Shown in pieces: positions 36,452 to 47,842 of a DNA stretch of 64,000 bases. Position numbers and translations under genes: made by a program. The notes under the pieces were generated by a model. The model worked only from the letters and a program-made list of their open reading frames with translations. It ran no database searches and was not told where the DNA came from. How positions within the stretch are numbered: the first letter of the stretch is position 1; every line of letters begins with the position of its first letter. Origin of the DNA: Coptis chinensis (lineage: Eukaryota; Streptophyta; Magnoliopsida; Ranunculales; Ranunculaceae); NCBI GenBank assembly GCA_015680905.1, contig CM027377.1, positions 59,107,501 to 59,171,500 of the forward strand, given 5' to 3'.

Positions 36452-37018
36452 ACTCATATTTCTAGAAGAAATTATGACCATCTATGGCCCATGAAGAAGA
36501 CATAAAGCAGAATTATTCTCCATAAAGAGGAAGCATTATCATAGTAAGAATTATTATCCATAAAAGGCGGAATAAAAGCATAAAGGCTTTGTCAAGGTGG
36601 ACCCCTGAAGAAAACATCATACCTTTTGCTTTTCTCAAAAGTCAAAAGTGGAATAGGATTTGTGCATTATAAGGATTCTCATCCTTTCAAGACAGAAGTA
36701 AAAGACAAGTATGCCTTGTCATGGTGGCCCAGTCGACTGTGACTACTTTAGCACACGTAGCCACTTTCTGTGCGGACTCATTTTGAGATCCGACTAGTAT
36801 AAAAGGGATGTATCACTCTTGTTGAGAATTATCTTTCATTTTAGCTTTCAATTTTCTCTTTGTTTGAGTGATAAGAGTTCTCTCTTTTCTCTCCCCCCCC
36901 CCCCCCTGTAATATAATTCCACAAATATAAATAAAAGTTCAGTTTATATCAAGTATTCTTGATGCTGACTGATCACTTCCGCATTAATCAGGTGTTTTAC
37001 CTGATCTTTCTTTTTCTT

Positions 37019-37020
<2 letters not shown>

Positions 37021-37058
<38 letters not shown>

Positions 37059-37075
37059 AAATAAAATAAAAAACA
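37021..37075. repeat. Compound microsatellite right of the viral fossil
   Basis: Seventeen AT units (37021-37055) followed by AATAAAATAAAATAAAAAAC-type words. It repeats the (TA)n then (TAAAA)n order seen at 33684-33735. Confidence 0.9.
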
Positions 37076-37840
37076 AAAAAAAACCCAAAAAAAACAAAAT
37101 ACTAAAATTTCATACTAGAATAATTACGTAAATCCCTAGTACAATAAACTATGTATTTCTCGTTTTATATCAAACAACCCACGCCTCAAATTTGTTTGGG
37201 AGTGGTATATTTTCATCATGAAGAACAGAGTACAAGTGTATTGCTGTTTTTGCTCAGGTTTCCATGGTAATCTCTTTCCGTATCTCTTCATACTTTGAGG
37301 AAAAAGCATATTTTCTGTTTGGAGGTGGTATAGTAATATTTTACAAAAACTAGGCATATCTTATATTAGATATATTAGTATATATCTTTCTTTCTTAAAA
37401 AAAAAAATTCAAAAAAGACCAAAAATATTTTTCTGTTTAGTATTAAAGGTCTTTGTTTCCTTTCTCTATGATGAATAAATAGTCTAGAAGTCTCATTATA
37501 GCAATAGAGTAAGGATTTGTTCTTCGAACTTAGACTAATATATGTACAATATAATAGTTTCTGCAGCTTACAATATAATAGTTTCTACAGCTTTTCATGA
37601 ATGGCATGCATAAGCATTTGATTGTATATAGTAGTGAGTTTCCGAGACCAAGGTTAGAACAATTAATTGTAAGTTCCATATCCTGTGAGAATCTAGCCAA
37701 AACTTCAACTGAATGATTATTGAGTAATAACACAAAGGATGTCCAGATAGAAAGACCACACGTTCACTTGTTTGATCACCACACCATATCCTAGGAGAGA
37801 ATTTAGGCTCCTTTTGGATCGATATAGCCAAATAAACGTT
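37076..37840. other. Unassigned AT-rich DNA
   Basis: No gene is recognised. A small direct duplication, CTTACAATATAATAGTTTCT/ CAGCTTACAATATAATAG-like (about 37548-37592), is present. Minus-strand frames of 67-78 codons overlap one another in different frames and show no family features. Confidence 0.4.
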
Positions 37841-39544
37841 AAAACCCCAAAAAGATAGTTTTTCCTCTAGTTATCCCTTTTGAGCCTTCACAATTTTCTA
37901 AAAGCCCTTTTATTCTTTGCTATCAATCCCTCACCTGTTACAACACCCAATAAAAAGCTTACCCATCTGACGAGTTAAGAATTGGATGGACAGTAAAAAA
38001 GAGAAGAGAATACCTTGTACAAAAATAGAATAGTTAGATGCTTCGAAAAGAAAAAAAAAAAAAAGAAAAAAAAGACCTATCAAAAACCAAAACTCCAAAA
38101 TCAAAAGAGTCAAAAAAATCAAATCTCCCAAAAGTTCAAAATCAAAATGAGTCAATATCAAAAAAAAAAAAAAAAAACAAAGCAAAGTTAGAACTCCCAA
38201 AAATTCAAAATCATATAGAGTCACAAAGCGAAAGGGCTAAAGAATGAATCACAATTTGGAAGCAAAAAACAAAACGAGGTTCTTCTCTAGTTACAAGTCT
38301 CTCGAAGACCCAATTTTCTCACCTTATCATATTTTTTTCCCCTTCCTTTTTATTTCTAAACCATCACCCTAGCCTCATAATTCCTAATAAAAGACATATA
38401 ACTCAATTATAGGAATAGGATGGTGTGATAGTAAGTGGCAAGTGTGATCAATCGACCCCGATTTCCTTTGGACGTCATTCGTGTATATGAGGAATATAAA
38501 TGCTCGCTACATTTGAGAGAACAAAACTTGAGTGAATCTATCAGAGAGTTTGTGCTTTAACACATCCCTGCAAGAACCGACCTTAAGGACGCTCTCCAAA
38601 AGTTTTAGAGAAACGACTCTGCTTTTGTATTTCATTTCTCGTGTTTGCGCATTTATCTTTAGATGAATTAATTACTGTACATATGTTACTCTAAGTTCAA
38701 AGGAGCTTGTCCTTATTCCCCGCTAATGAGATGTATAGACTTCTGAAAATAAATAAGGAGACAAGCTAGACCTTGTGTAATAGATAGAAGAAGTTTGTGA
38801 GTACATTCTCTGGAAAACTCTCACGAGGTTTAAACTCGTCTACTAGGAAATTCCTAGTAGTTTAAGGTTTTGTTACATATGGTCAATGCAATCGCACTCT
38901 GCGAAATGAGATTACTATAATAAACCACACATCTGTGATCTTAGTTTTCTCTCTCATCCTTGCTTGAGGACAAGCAAAATGATATTTGGGGGTGGTTGAT
39001 CAACTGCCAAATGTGCATTTTATTACCTTTACATTACTGCATTACAGCCCTTCTTATGCATAATAAATAGATAACTCATAGCTTTTACTGCCATTTCAGA
39101 CCACTTATAATAAAATATGCATTTTATCACCAAAATGAGCTTTATTAACGTTTCTTATGAAGACCCAAGCTGCTATGAAAAAGTCAAAGTCAAAGTCAAA
39201 GGTCAATGACTCAAAACTAGAGGACTTAAAGTCATGTCCTTAACTCAAAAGACTGGAGATGGATGGCCTTAAGACTTACTAAAAACCTAGCTTGCTCAAG
39301 AACATAGAGAAAAAGCAAAAGAAAAAGAATAAAGGAAAAGTAAAAAAGCAACATAGTGAGGTGTCTTGATTGTAGAGGGAGAGGGCAAATCAGTCATTAG
39401 AAAAAGGTATAATATAAAAACCAAAAAGTAGGAGGAGAGAGAGCACCTAGACTTAATCTATGGTCATGTAGGAGTAGTGTAGATTTTAATTTCAAGTCCT
39501 TTACATTTTCAAGTTTTTATTACTTTATTTACTTTTGTTCTTCA

Positions 39545-39770
39545 ATACAGGTTTGTTATTCAAGTTTTAATCCAAGTTTGTTCTTCAATACAAGTTTTCC
39601 ATTCAAGTTTGTTATTCAAGTTTCAATCCAAGTTTGTTCTTCAATACAACTTTTCCATTCACGTTTGTTATTCAAGTTTCAATCCAAGTTTGTTCTTCAA
39701 TACAAGTTTTTAATCCAAAGTTGTTATACAAGTTTTCAATCCAAGTTTGTTATTCAAATCCTTGTTCTTG
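39545..39770 (+). repeat. 56-bp tandem repeat in the Athila 4 LTR
   Basis: Three to four copies of a unit built from CAAGTTTGTTATTCAAGTTT, CAATCCAAGTTTGTTCTTCA and ATACAAGTTTTCCATT. It lies just left of the MITE insertion. Confidence 0.85.
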
Positions 39771-39805
39771 CATCTCTACTCAATGTTTTCCCATTAAACC
39801 AACTT

Positions 39806-40221
39806 CTTTACATCAAGGACCAAAATATCGCCGATATATCCGATATATCGCCGATATATATCGGTATTTTGGTACACTGACATCGATATTTTCGACATAT
39901 ATCCACCGAATATAGAACCCTTTTTTCCGATATATATATCGGAATTTCCGATATAAAACTTTATATCGCCGATATAATCGATATATCCGATATTTACGAT
40001 ATATATCGATTGACTTTTTGACCATTTTTAAATATAAATCCGATATTTCCAATATATTTCCGATATTTCCGATATTATATTTCCAATATATCCGATATTT
40101 CCGATATTTTAAATAGTTCGGACTGGTCACCAAAAAAATGGATATATATCCGATATATATATCGGTTTTTTGGTACACCAATATATTCATCGATATCGAT
40201 ATTTTGGGCCTTGCTTTACAT
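39806..40221. mobile_element. hAT-like MITE made of CGATAT repeats, with 8-bp target duplication
   Basis: The element spans 39814-40213 (400 bp). Its ends are inverted: left CAAGGACCAAAATATCG, right (reverse complement) CAAGGCCCAAAATATCG, one mismatch in 17. It is flanked by a perfect 8-bp direct repeat CTTTACAT (39806-39813 and 40214-40221). The interior is almost entirely CGATAT/GATATATC/CCGATATTTCC words. A block containing TTTTGGTACAC occurs twice (39870s and 40170s). No protein is encoded. The 8-bp duplication fits hAT; the CAAGG end is a loose match to the hAT consensus, so the superfamily is inferred. Confidence 0.85.
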
Positions 40222-40363
40222 TGCTTTTAATACAAGTCTTTCATTCTTTCAAATAGACAAGTTATGAACTTTAAGAACTACTACCTTCTCACCTTCATAA
40301 ACTCCCATCAATCCATCTCTAAAAATTTATGGTGAACCTCAAACTCCCCTAATTCTACAAAAA

Positions 40364-41352
40364 TAGTTGACCATGTGTTTTTTTGTGTGTATTGAAGTAA
40401 AAGTAATGGAGTTAATCCTCACTTAGCAGGCTTCATTATCCTTCCTCTAGGGAAGGATTTAGCCTAAGATAATGGAACTAAGATGTTTCCTAAAATGAAA
40501 TGACTTGAAATTAAAGATTAAGAATAAGAACAAGAAAAGTGTTAAAATTAAACTAGAAGAAAATATTTTATTAGAAGATCGAAGTTTCTTTCATGAAGGC
40601 CTAGGTTTTGTTCTTACTTCTTAGTCTTACAAACTTGGAAAATGAAACGGAAAGAAAAAAATAAATAAAAGTAAGTTATGAAGACTCCAACTCTTTTCTA
40701 AGCATATCAAGAGAATTGCTCTCCACTCCCACATGAATCATCTATCTCCATTTATTTCCATCTTATCCATATTTCAAATAAAAAAAATGGAACTTATTAT
40801 GTGCACAAAAGTCTTTACCATTTACTCATGTTAGATCCTTATTTTGTGGCATGGTGTCTTGTGCCAATAATTTTCTTGACTTGCTCAATAATGGAGAAGC
40901 TCAATTGTGTGGGCCCGTATAGTGGGCCCCACGTGCTTTGACCAGTGGTGAGTCCGGATGTTGACTTTTTACAAAGTCTCGTCTTTGCATGGAGCTTGTC
41001 GCACTGATCATTTTGACAAGTCCACTTGCCGAAATCGGAGTCTAGGTTCAAAAGATATGAGCATCGGAAGTTTGATGACTTTTCTACACATTAATTTTGT
41101 TCTGACCTGGAAATGTCCTGTTTAAGTCTCCGGGATTTAGTCAGGCTTTGTTGAGCTTCACATGGGCTAAGTAGGATACTTCAGGTATAAACATAATTCC
41201 GTGCTTAAATACTGGTTTTATCATCATTTTTACGTTGACTGCAAAAACTGTAAAAACACGAAAATATAATTATTTCATGATTAGTAAATACATAATTAAC
41301 CAAAATGTTATATCTCTACGGGGTTTTATATTACAGTTTTAGGTGATTATTA
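40364..41352 (-). repeat. Athila-type LTR remnant
   Basis: The outer part (40880-41352) parallels the Athila 2 LTR (29750-30130) in the same orientation: GGGCCCGTATAGTGGGC, ATCGGAAGTTTGATG, TTTCATGATTAGTAAATACA and the end TTAGGTGATTATTA. The inner part is eroded and abuts Athila 4, so this may be a solo LTR or the stub of an older copy into which Athila 4 inserted. Confidence 0.6.
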
Positions 41353-41544
41353 ATGCCTTTATAAGGTATATATAGAGAATTACATAAAACTCAAATAGAA
41401 ATAAAATTCAATATATCCTAAACATTCCTAGTCTAGAACATTCTAGAATATAATTTCTATGCACCACATATTCCATAATATTTGACAATATACTAATTGA
41501 TATTGTCAAATCTTCTATATTCGTCATCATTCTATTGTTGACGA
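41353..41544. other. Short non-coding stretch
   Basis: AT-rich; contains ATTCTAGAATATAATTTC and similar words. Nothing recognised. Confidence 0.4.
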
Positions 41545-41913
41545 CTATTCAATGCTCCTCATCTCATCGTATACTTCATCAAGAATAGCCTTCTTGGCTA
41601 ACCTCATCAGTATCATAATCAAAATATATTTAGCAGCTTTTTTCAACTTCCTATCCATTCCATCAGACAAGGTAGTGAAAGTATCATCTAATAAACTACC
41701 CGAAAATGAACCACCAAACCCGGTTCTTCCACAAGACTTTTCTAATTTATCCAGCTTTTGATAAAATGAATCATTTTCTTGATTGTTTCCAGAAAACCCA
41801 CCAAATATTCTTTGCTCCAAATCATCAGCTGACTCGAAAGAATTACTTGATGTTTTGTTGTTGTTGGTAAAGATACTTCGGGTAGTACTAAAGTAATGAC
41901 ATAAATCACACAA
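41545..41913 (-). pseudogene. Host gene fragment, possibly mitochondrial ribosomal protein S18-like
   Basis: The minus-strand frame reads HYFSTTRSIF, FESADDLEQRIFGGFSGN, SFYQKLDKLEKSCGRTGFGG and LLDDTFTTLSDGMDRKLKKA. From memory this resembles the N-terminal part of plant proteins annotated as mitochondrial S18, but I cannot confirm it. After KLKKAAKY the frame becomes unlike the family; the neighbouring frame gives FDYDTDEVSQEGYS, so a one-base change has occurred near 41645. The start codon used here (41913) is probably not the original start, as a targeting peptide would be expected upstream. The fragment has no conserved ribosomal core and is probably dead. Confidence 0.4.
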
Positions 41914-42782
41914 CCACTTAACTAAGTGTGGGTGAACTCAAGGCTCGAGGGTGCCAGGGAAGAAGATGAAAGAGAATTCACCCCGGATGTGTCGAACAAA
42001 AAAAAAGCAAAGAAGGCCAAAAGAACTAGTTTGGTGGAAGTAGTCCCATGTTTCACCACCGAACACTAGATCTAAGAAAATAGAGTAGCTATGGAGGGAG
42101 CCAATGCTACAGAGCAGATAGCTAAACAAGAGGGGAAGGAAGCCCACATTGGTTTGAAGTTGGATTTTTCCGACAGTGCATTCTTAGGCTCACTACCTTA
42201 AACCACTTCATAGTGGATTGTTAGATAGTTAGATGGTTTTGTTTTGGGTGTTGAAGTGCTTCTTATAAAGCATTTTGAAGTGCTTCTTATAAAGTTATGA
42301 TAAACACTTCGGCAAGCAAGAAGATAAGAACAATCCACACCTAATTAAGAACAACGGCAACGAGTAGTGGAGGCCTCCTTAAATCTCCTAGTGGGTACAG
42401 GGTGACTTTTAATGAAGCAGAACCAGTACCAAAAAGACACTTATGAAGGGTTCACCTCTTCAAGCTAAAATTCTTCAAACCCATCATATATATACATACC
42501 ACTTTAGCAAGACAAAATGAGGAGCTGGAGCATAACCGGAGCGGTAGAGCAAGGATCAAAACATTGAAAATTTCCATGCAGCATCAAGACTAACCTGTGT
42601 AGAAGCATGTATATCTATAAGAAATTGATATATAGTAAAAGTGAACATAATAAAGATTTACAAAGCAAATGTTTCCTGATCATAAAAAGAAAATTTCAGT
42701 AGCACAAAAAATATGACACTTCCCAGACCAAAAGGCTGAAAACAAAAGCTTGCAGAAGCCAAGGTGTCAACACGATTGAGCC
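41914..42782. other. Spacer between the S18-like fragment and SF3B1
   Basis: No gene recognised. A small tandem duplication TGAAGTGCTTCTTATAAAG occurs twice near 42253-42294. The last 150 bp or so may be the 3' untranslated region of the SF3B1 copy. Confidence 0.4.
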
Positions 42783-45412
42783 TCAGACAAACATCATCAG
42801 CTCTGGCCTGCTAAAGATGTTGTTCCTCTCATCCTCTAGAACAGGGCACACAACAACAAGTGCATCCTGTGATCCAATGTACAGTGAATTGTAAATCTTC
42901 CAATAAACCTCCCTGACCTTCCTCGCCGGATGGAAAAGGCCCTGGAGACAATAGCTCAGGATTATAGCTGGACCCACGGCCACACGCATTCCTTCTATAC
43001 AGCATTGATAACGTGGGGAGAAGTCTCAAAGATATTTGGCCATACATGGTTCAGCAGATGTAGTAAGGTGTCCTCACAGCCCAATCCAGCTACACCTAAA
43101 GCAATGTGCTTGACAACAGAAGCTGCAGTCTGCCTGTGAACCAGATCCCTGTCCATCAGAGCTTCTTCAAGCAGGGGAGTCACAGCATAAATGTAGTCCT
43201 TTCCCACCTCACCTATGTACTCGAATAAGAAAGATAGCGACTTCAAAACACCATTCTGCATGTTCAGCTCTGGCACGCGATATTCATTTATCAGGGATGG
43301 CAACATTGTGAAAGGACAACAAGTTTCTGCAACAATCGCAATGGCCACTGTGACACATACGCAGTTCTGATGCTCCTGCACCTTGAGATTGTTCAACAGT
43401 GTTGCTAAGACATCCTGTGGCCCAATGGCTTTTGCAATGTGCCCGAATGTGTTAACAGTAGCCCGTCTGATTCGCTTCTTGTGGGCTTTCAACGTCTCTA
43501 ATAGCTCAAAACATATTCTCATCCACTGCCTTGCAGGAACAAACTCAGCTCCTCGATCAGCAATCCTACCTACAAGATCGATGCAGTTCTCCTGGACCTT
43601 CTCGTGCCTGTTTTTAAGAATGGGAGTCGAGTGGGGAAGCAAATCTTTTATAGGGGGAGTCATTTTTGTCATACCAATATCATTGACTATTGCCTTCAAC
43701 GCTCCCAAAATCGACCCCAAAACCTCAGGGTACTCTTCCCCCAGGTGCTCATACAATACAACCCGTAGATGACCCATGAGATGTTCCTCTTGGCACTGTT
43801 TCATGACAGCGGCTATCCTCGACATAAGATCTGCTGCTTGCTGCCTCACTTTGTCACTCTTATTGTTTAAGCGCCACGTGATGGTAGCAGAAATCTGGGG
43901 AAAATACGGTTTAGCTCTCTGCCCGAGAGCATTTACCACAGCACCAAACCCATTCAGCATCACATTAGCATGGTCGCTGGTCTGTTCTTGGAATCCATAT
44001 AGGATGCCATCAATAAGCTGATCTTCCAAGTGGCCGTCAATAACAGATGCACCCAAGTTCAGTACAAATTTCCAATTGTCTCCACCACCATGCATCTGTA
44101 AGGTTCATTTTCATCTTTAAGGTTTTCAACTAGTCTATCCACTACATAAGCAGACCCTACTTTGTTAGCAATCTCAATTATGGTTTCGACAAGCTGCTTA
44201 TAAGTTCTTCGGTCCAATGCCATCTCTCTCCCAAAAGTTCAGAAAGAATTCGGGTAGTACATCAGTCCGAATGTACTCAGCATCCACTCCTTCTGTACTT
44301 GTGCACTGCTTCACCACCTTCAGCACAATCATTTTCATTTCTTGATCTTTAGAGGTGAACTCGCGAATCAAAATGAGCATCACTTCCTTAGTGTAGTAAC
44401 TGACATGGACATCCATTAGAGGGATAATAAAACCTATTGCTTTTAAAAATGCAACCAAAAGCTTCCCTCGATGTAACTTGATACCTCTCCACAGAGGCTC
44501 CACAATAGAATCAAAACTGTCAAGACGAAACGGATGAGCCAGAGCAGCCAGTGCCAGCGCCGTAATCATCCTCACTTTCATATTCTCATCGCTAAGACCA
44601 AGTCCTATGATTTCAACGAGAGATGTTAAATGCGGAAGAACCGCAGAGCCAACAAAAATTGCAATTTGCCGTACGATCTTTATCCCTGTATGCCGAGCTT
44701 GCCAAGATTTCTTACTCTAGCACGCAGCTTTCAAGAATCGCAATAGATTAGGAATTCCCAGAGCAGAAGCAACAACATTAAAAGCCTGTGCAGTTGTATT
44801 TCTCACGTATTCATCAACATGATCCATATCTGGCCGCAAGTTAGCAATCATAGTCGCCAGGCCAACAGCTTTACTAAGATTGGAAATGATCTCCTTTCCT
44901 ACAATACACGCATAATAATCCTCGTCGATCAACAAAGGCTCAATCACAACCAAAATTTTATGACCAAAAGGACGAACAAGATCATCTAACTTATAAAGAA
45001 ACCTATCAATTACCTTAACCAGAAGATGTCTATCTTGGTCTTCCAATGTTGGTTGCATGAGCAATGGCAAGATTTGGTCGAAAAGTCGACCTACTCCAAA
45101 CTCTCTAGCTTTATTCGGTATCTGCCTCAAAGCTGCTTTTCTCTGCGGAGGTGTCCCATTTTTAATCTTAAGAAGAAGTTTCATAATCTTCCTCTCCTTC
45201 TGTCTTTCAAGACTCAACTCTTCCTCCTCCTCCTCCTCTTCATTCAATAACGCCCCAAAATACTGATAATCCTCTGGTTTCATACATGGCAATCCCGCAG
45301 GTAGTTCTTTCGGTATATCAAAATTCTGCTTACGGTTTTCTTCCGGAATTGCATACAACGGTGTTCCCATTGGAGTTGGGGTAGCTAGAAGTTTCCTTGT
45401 TGGTGTAACCGG
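42783..45412 (-). pseudogene. SF3B1: SF3B1 pseudogene, 3' part (HEAT repeats)
   Basis: From [20 protein letters not shown] on, it encodes the region that follows the threonine-proline motifs ([40 protein letters not shown]) and the HEAT solenoid ([80 protein letters not shown]). The longest undisturbed piece is 44095-42995 (366 codons). The C-terminal end is intact in a separate frame (42989-42783). Confidence 0.93.
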
Positions 45413-45799
45413 TGTTACGTAAACGAATGTGGAAGCGTGACAATTGGACAAAGAAGATTAAATGTGGTGATAGAAATCGACAAAAAACAAATCAATTAAA
45501 ACACTTACCAATGCAAAACGAATAACCAATAGAAGTGGAGACGAGATTTACGTGGTTTGGCATTAGCCTAATCCACCAAGCAAAAGAGGAGAATTTTACT
45601 AATCAAGAGATAAACAAATAGAGTACAATCACTCACAAACGAATCCCGAAGAATTCACAAACTCTCTCTCACAAATTGAACCCTCCAAATCCCACCAACT
45701 GGTCTCGTATTTATAGAGGTGGGTATCAAATTAAAATCCTATTTAGAATAGGAAACCAAAATCTTAACTGTGTGGTTTATCCAAATCTGAGTCGATCAA
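45413..45799 (-). repeat. 3' LTR of the Copia element
   Basis: Plus-strand start TGTTACGTAAACGAATG; same length as its partner over 382 aligned bases. Its inner end is slightly altered (GAGTCGATCAACC). Confidence 0.9.
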
Positions 45800-46049
45800 C
45801 CGAATAGCAAATCCCCTCTTCAAAGCACAAATGTCCGAAGGACCAAACAAATAACAAAATGTCCCGAAGGACCAAACACGACTGTACCACATAGTGGCTG
45901 CCTACGTACCCTTATTAAAAGATCATGCCAACCATAGTTCACCAATGCCCTTAAGAGCTAAATCATCTCAAATGAAGGATATGAATCAAATTCAAACAAT
46001 GTTGAAACTTGATTTCAGAAACCACTTTGGTTAACATATCAGCTAGGTT

Positions 46050-47690
46050 CTCCTTGGTGTCTATCTTAGTGAGTAAGATATCACCCTCCTCTAAAATTTC
46101 TCAGACAAAGTGAAAACGCACATCAATGTGTTTCGTACGGGCATGATGAACTTGGTTCTTGGCCAAATATATAGCACTCATGCTATCCGCGGTGAATCTC
46201 GGTGACCCTCGCACAATACCCAAGTCATCTAACAAACCCCGCAACCAAATAGCCTTTTTCATAGCCTCGGCCACCGCCATATATTACGCCTCGTTGAAGT
46301 AGACAATGCAAATTTGTCAGACTCGCAAAATAGACCTCCAACTTACGGAGCACCGGCTAAAGTAAATACATACCCGGTGAGTGGACCGGGCGCTTATCCA
46401 AATCACCTGCATAGTCAGAGTCCACATAACCCACACAAAGCTTACTAGTATTCCTCTCAAACATCAAACCAACATCTACAGCACCAAGAATGTATCGTAG
46501 AATCCATTTCACAACTTGCTAGTGTTTCTTCCCAGGATTATGCATATATCTACTAACAACACTAACAGCTTGTGAAATGTCTGGCCTAGTACACACCATC
46601 GCATACATCAAACTACCAACAACACTTGCATATGAAACATGAGTCATGTACTCACGTTCCTCATTGGAACTCGGAGACATAGTAGCACTAAGTTTAAAAT
46701 GAGGGGCAAGAGGTGTACTCACAGACTTAGTGTTCCCATCAATACCAAACTTTTGTAGTACCTTCTTCAAATATGTCTTTTGAGACAAACAAACTATGCC
46801 TTTTGCTCTATCTCTCTAAATCTCCATGCCAAGAATCTTCTTAGCTTCACCCAAGTCCTTCATCTCAAATTCGAGGGACAAAAGTCATTTTAAGCTTATC
46901 AATCTCGATCTTGCTTCTTGAGGCTATAAGCATATCATCAACATACAAGAGCAAGTAGATGAAAGAACCATCATGTAGTTTGCGAAAATAGACACAATGA
47001 TCGTAGTGACTTCTTGTGTACTTGAGCCCTAGCATAAACCGATCAAACCACTTGTACCACTGCCTGGGAGACTGTTTCAAACCATATAGCGATTTTTTCA
47101 GTTTACACACCAAATCCTCTTTGCTTGCAACTTTAAACCCACTTAGCTGAGTCATATAGATCTCCTCTTCTAAATCACCATGTAAAAAAGCAGTTTTTAC
47201 ATCAAGCTGGGCTAGCTCCAAATCATACTGAGCTACCAAGGCCAAAAGGATGGGTATGGAGGAGTGCTTCACAACCGGAGAAAACACCTCATTATAGTTA
47301 ATCCCCTCCCTCTGAGCGTAGCCTTTAGCTACCCATCTTGCCTTGTAACGTAACTCATTACTTAGAGATCATTCTTTCAATGCAAACACTCATTTCCCGC
47401 CAATCGCCTTCTTACCCGTAGGTAACTTTACAAGCACCCAGGTTTCATTCTTATAAAGAGATTGCATCTCCTCATCCATAGCTGTCTTCCACCTTTCTGA
47501 CTTGGAGCACTGGATTGCTCCATAATATGAGGAAGGAACATCTTCATCAAGACTTTCAATAACAGGAAGTGCATAGGTAATGTAATCGTTTAGCCAATAC
47601 AATGGGGGAACATTTCTCTTAGATTTACTAGTTGCAATAGGCTCATGAACCGGAGCCAAAGGACCAACATTCATCTACTCCTCTAATGGA
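46050..47690 (-). pseudogene. Copia RT-RNase H part
   Basis: RT blocks: AQYDLELAQLDVKTAFLHGD, LEEEIYMTQLSGF, LVCKLKKSLYGLKQSPRQWY and the catalytic box LLLYVDDMLIAS (about 46930). Then VSYASVVGSLMYAMVCTRPD (46600s) and the RNase H region down to about 46050. Upstream, SERWKTAMDEEMQSLYKNET is the usual block before RT. Fossil, broken. Confidence 0.9.
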
Positions 47691-47842
47691 GCCATATCCT
47701 CTGCATCATCATTTGTTCCATCACCTGTAATCACTATTTACGTGTCTTCAAATTTGGAACATTAACCCGTCGACTATCCATGGTTGCCAATCTACTAGAT
47801 CTGAGAACAATGCGGACTAGGTGAAGACGCATCAATCTCCAC

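Larger units (their letters stand above)
33736..37020 (+). mobile_element. Endogenous caulimovirid (florendovirus-like), partial and broken
   Basis: A reverse transcriptase and RNase H of caulimovirid type come first, followed by a second coding region and then a promoter/leader-like region with TATAAAAG at 36798-36805 and a pyrimidine-rich tract near 36890-36906. Movement protein, coat protein and protease are missing, so only the 3' part of the polymerase region remains. A second coding region downstream of the polymerase fits florendovirus layout as I know it; genus-level naming is inferred. It is flanked on both sides by (TA)n-rich compound microsatellites. Fossil, with several breaks; age not measurable from one copy. 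Confidence 0.75.
37840..40363 (+). mobile_element. Athila 4: 3' internal end and 3' LTR (plus strand)
   Basis: Plus-strand region matching, in reverse, the 3' internal part of Athila 1: the A-rich part (38040-38190), ATCGACCCCGATTTCC near 38452, the GACCTTAAGGACGC word near 38580, and the family motif TGCTTGAGGACAAGCAAAAT just before the purine tract TTTGGGGGTGGT (38985-38996). The LTR then starts TGATCAACTGCC at 38997. The upstream part of the element is missing; the left edge is approximate. Fossil remnant. Confidence 0.7.
38997..40363 (+). repeat. 3' LTR of Athila 4
   Basis: Starts TGATCAACTG right after the purine tract and ends near CTAATTCTACA (about 40363). It matches the opposite-strand LTR at 32612-33375 in reverse. 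It carries a 56-bp tandem repeat (39545-39770) and a MITE (39814-40213). Its end is uncertain by some tens of bases. Confidence 0.65.

Noticed and set aside
37530-37831. Overlapping minus-strand frames of 67 and 78 codons
   Set aside because: They overlap in different frames over an AT-rich stretch with a local duplication and match no family I know.
39813-40190. 125-codon Tyr/Arg/Ile-rich frame
   Set aside because: Reads through CGATAT arrays of the MITE; repeat-driven, no protein family.
41938-42147. 69-codon minus-strand frame
   Set aside because: No family features; the opposite strand is equally open in parts, so nothing supports coding.
43383-44021. Plus-strand frames of 81-129 codons
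   Set aside because: Antisense shadows of the SF3B1 HEAT-repeat region.
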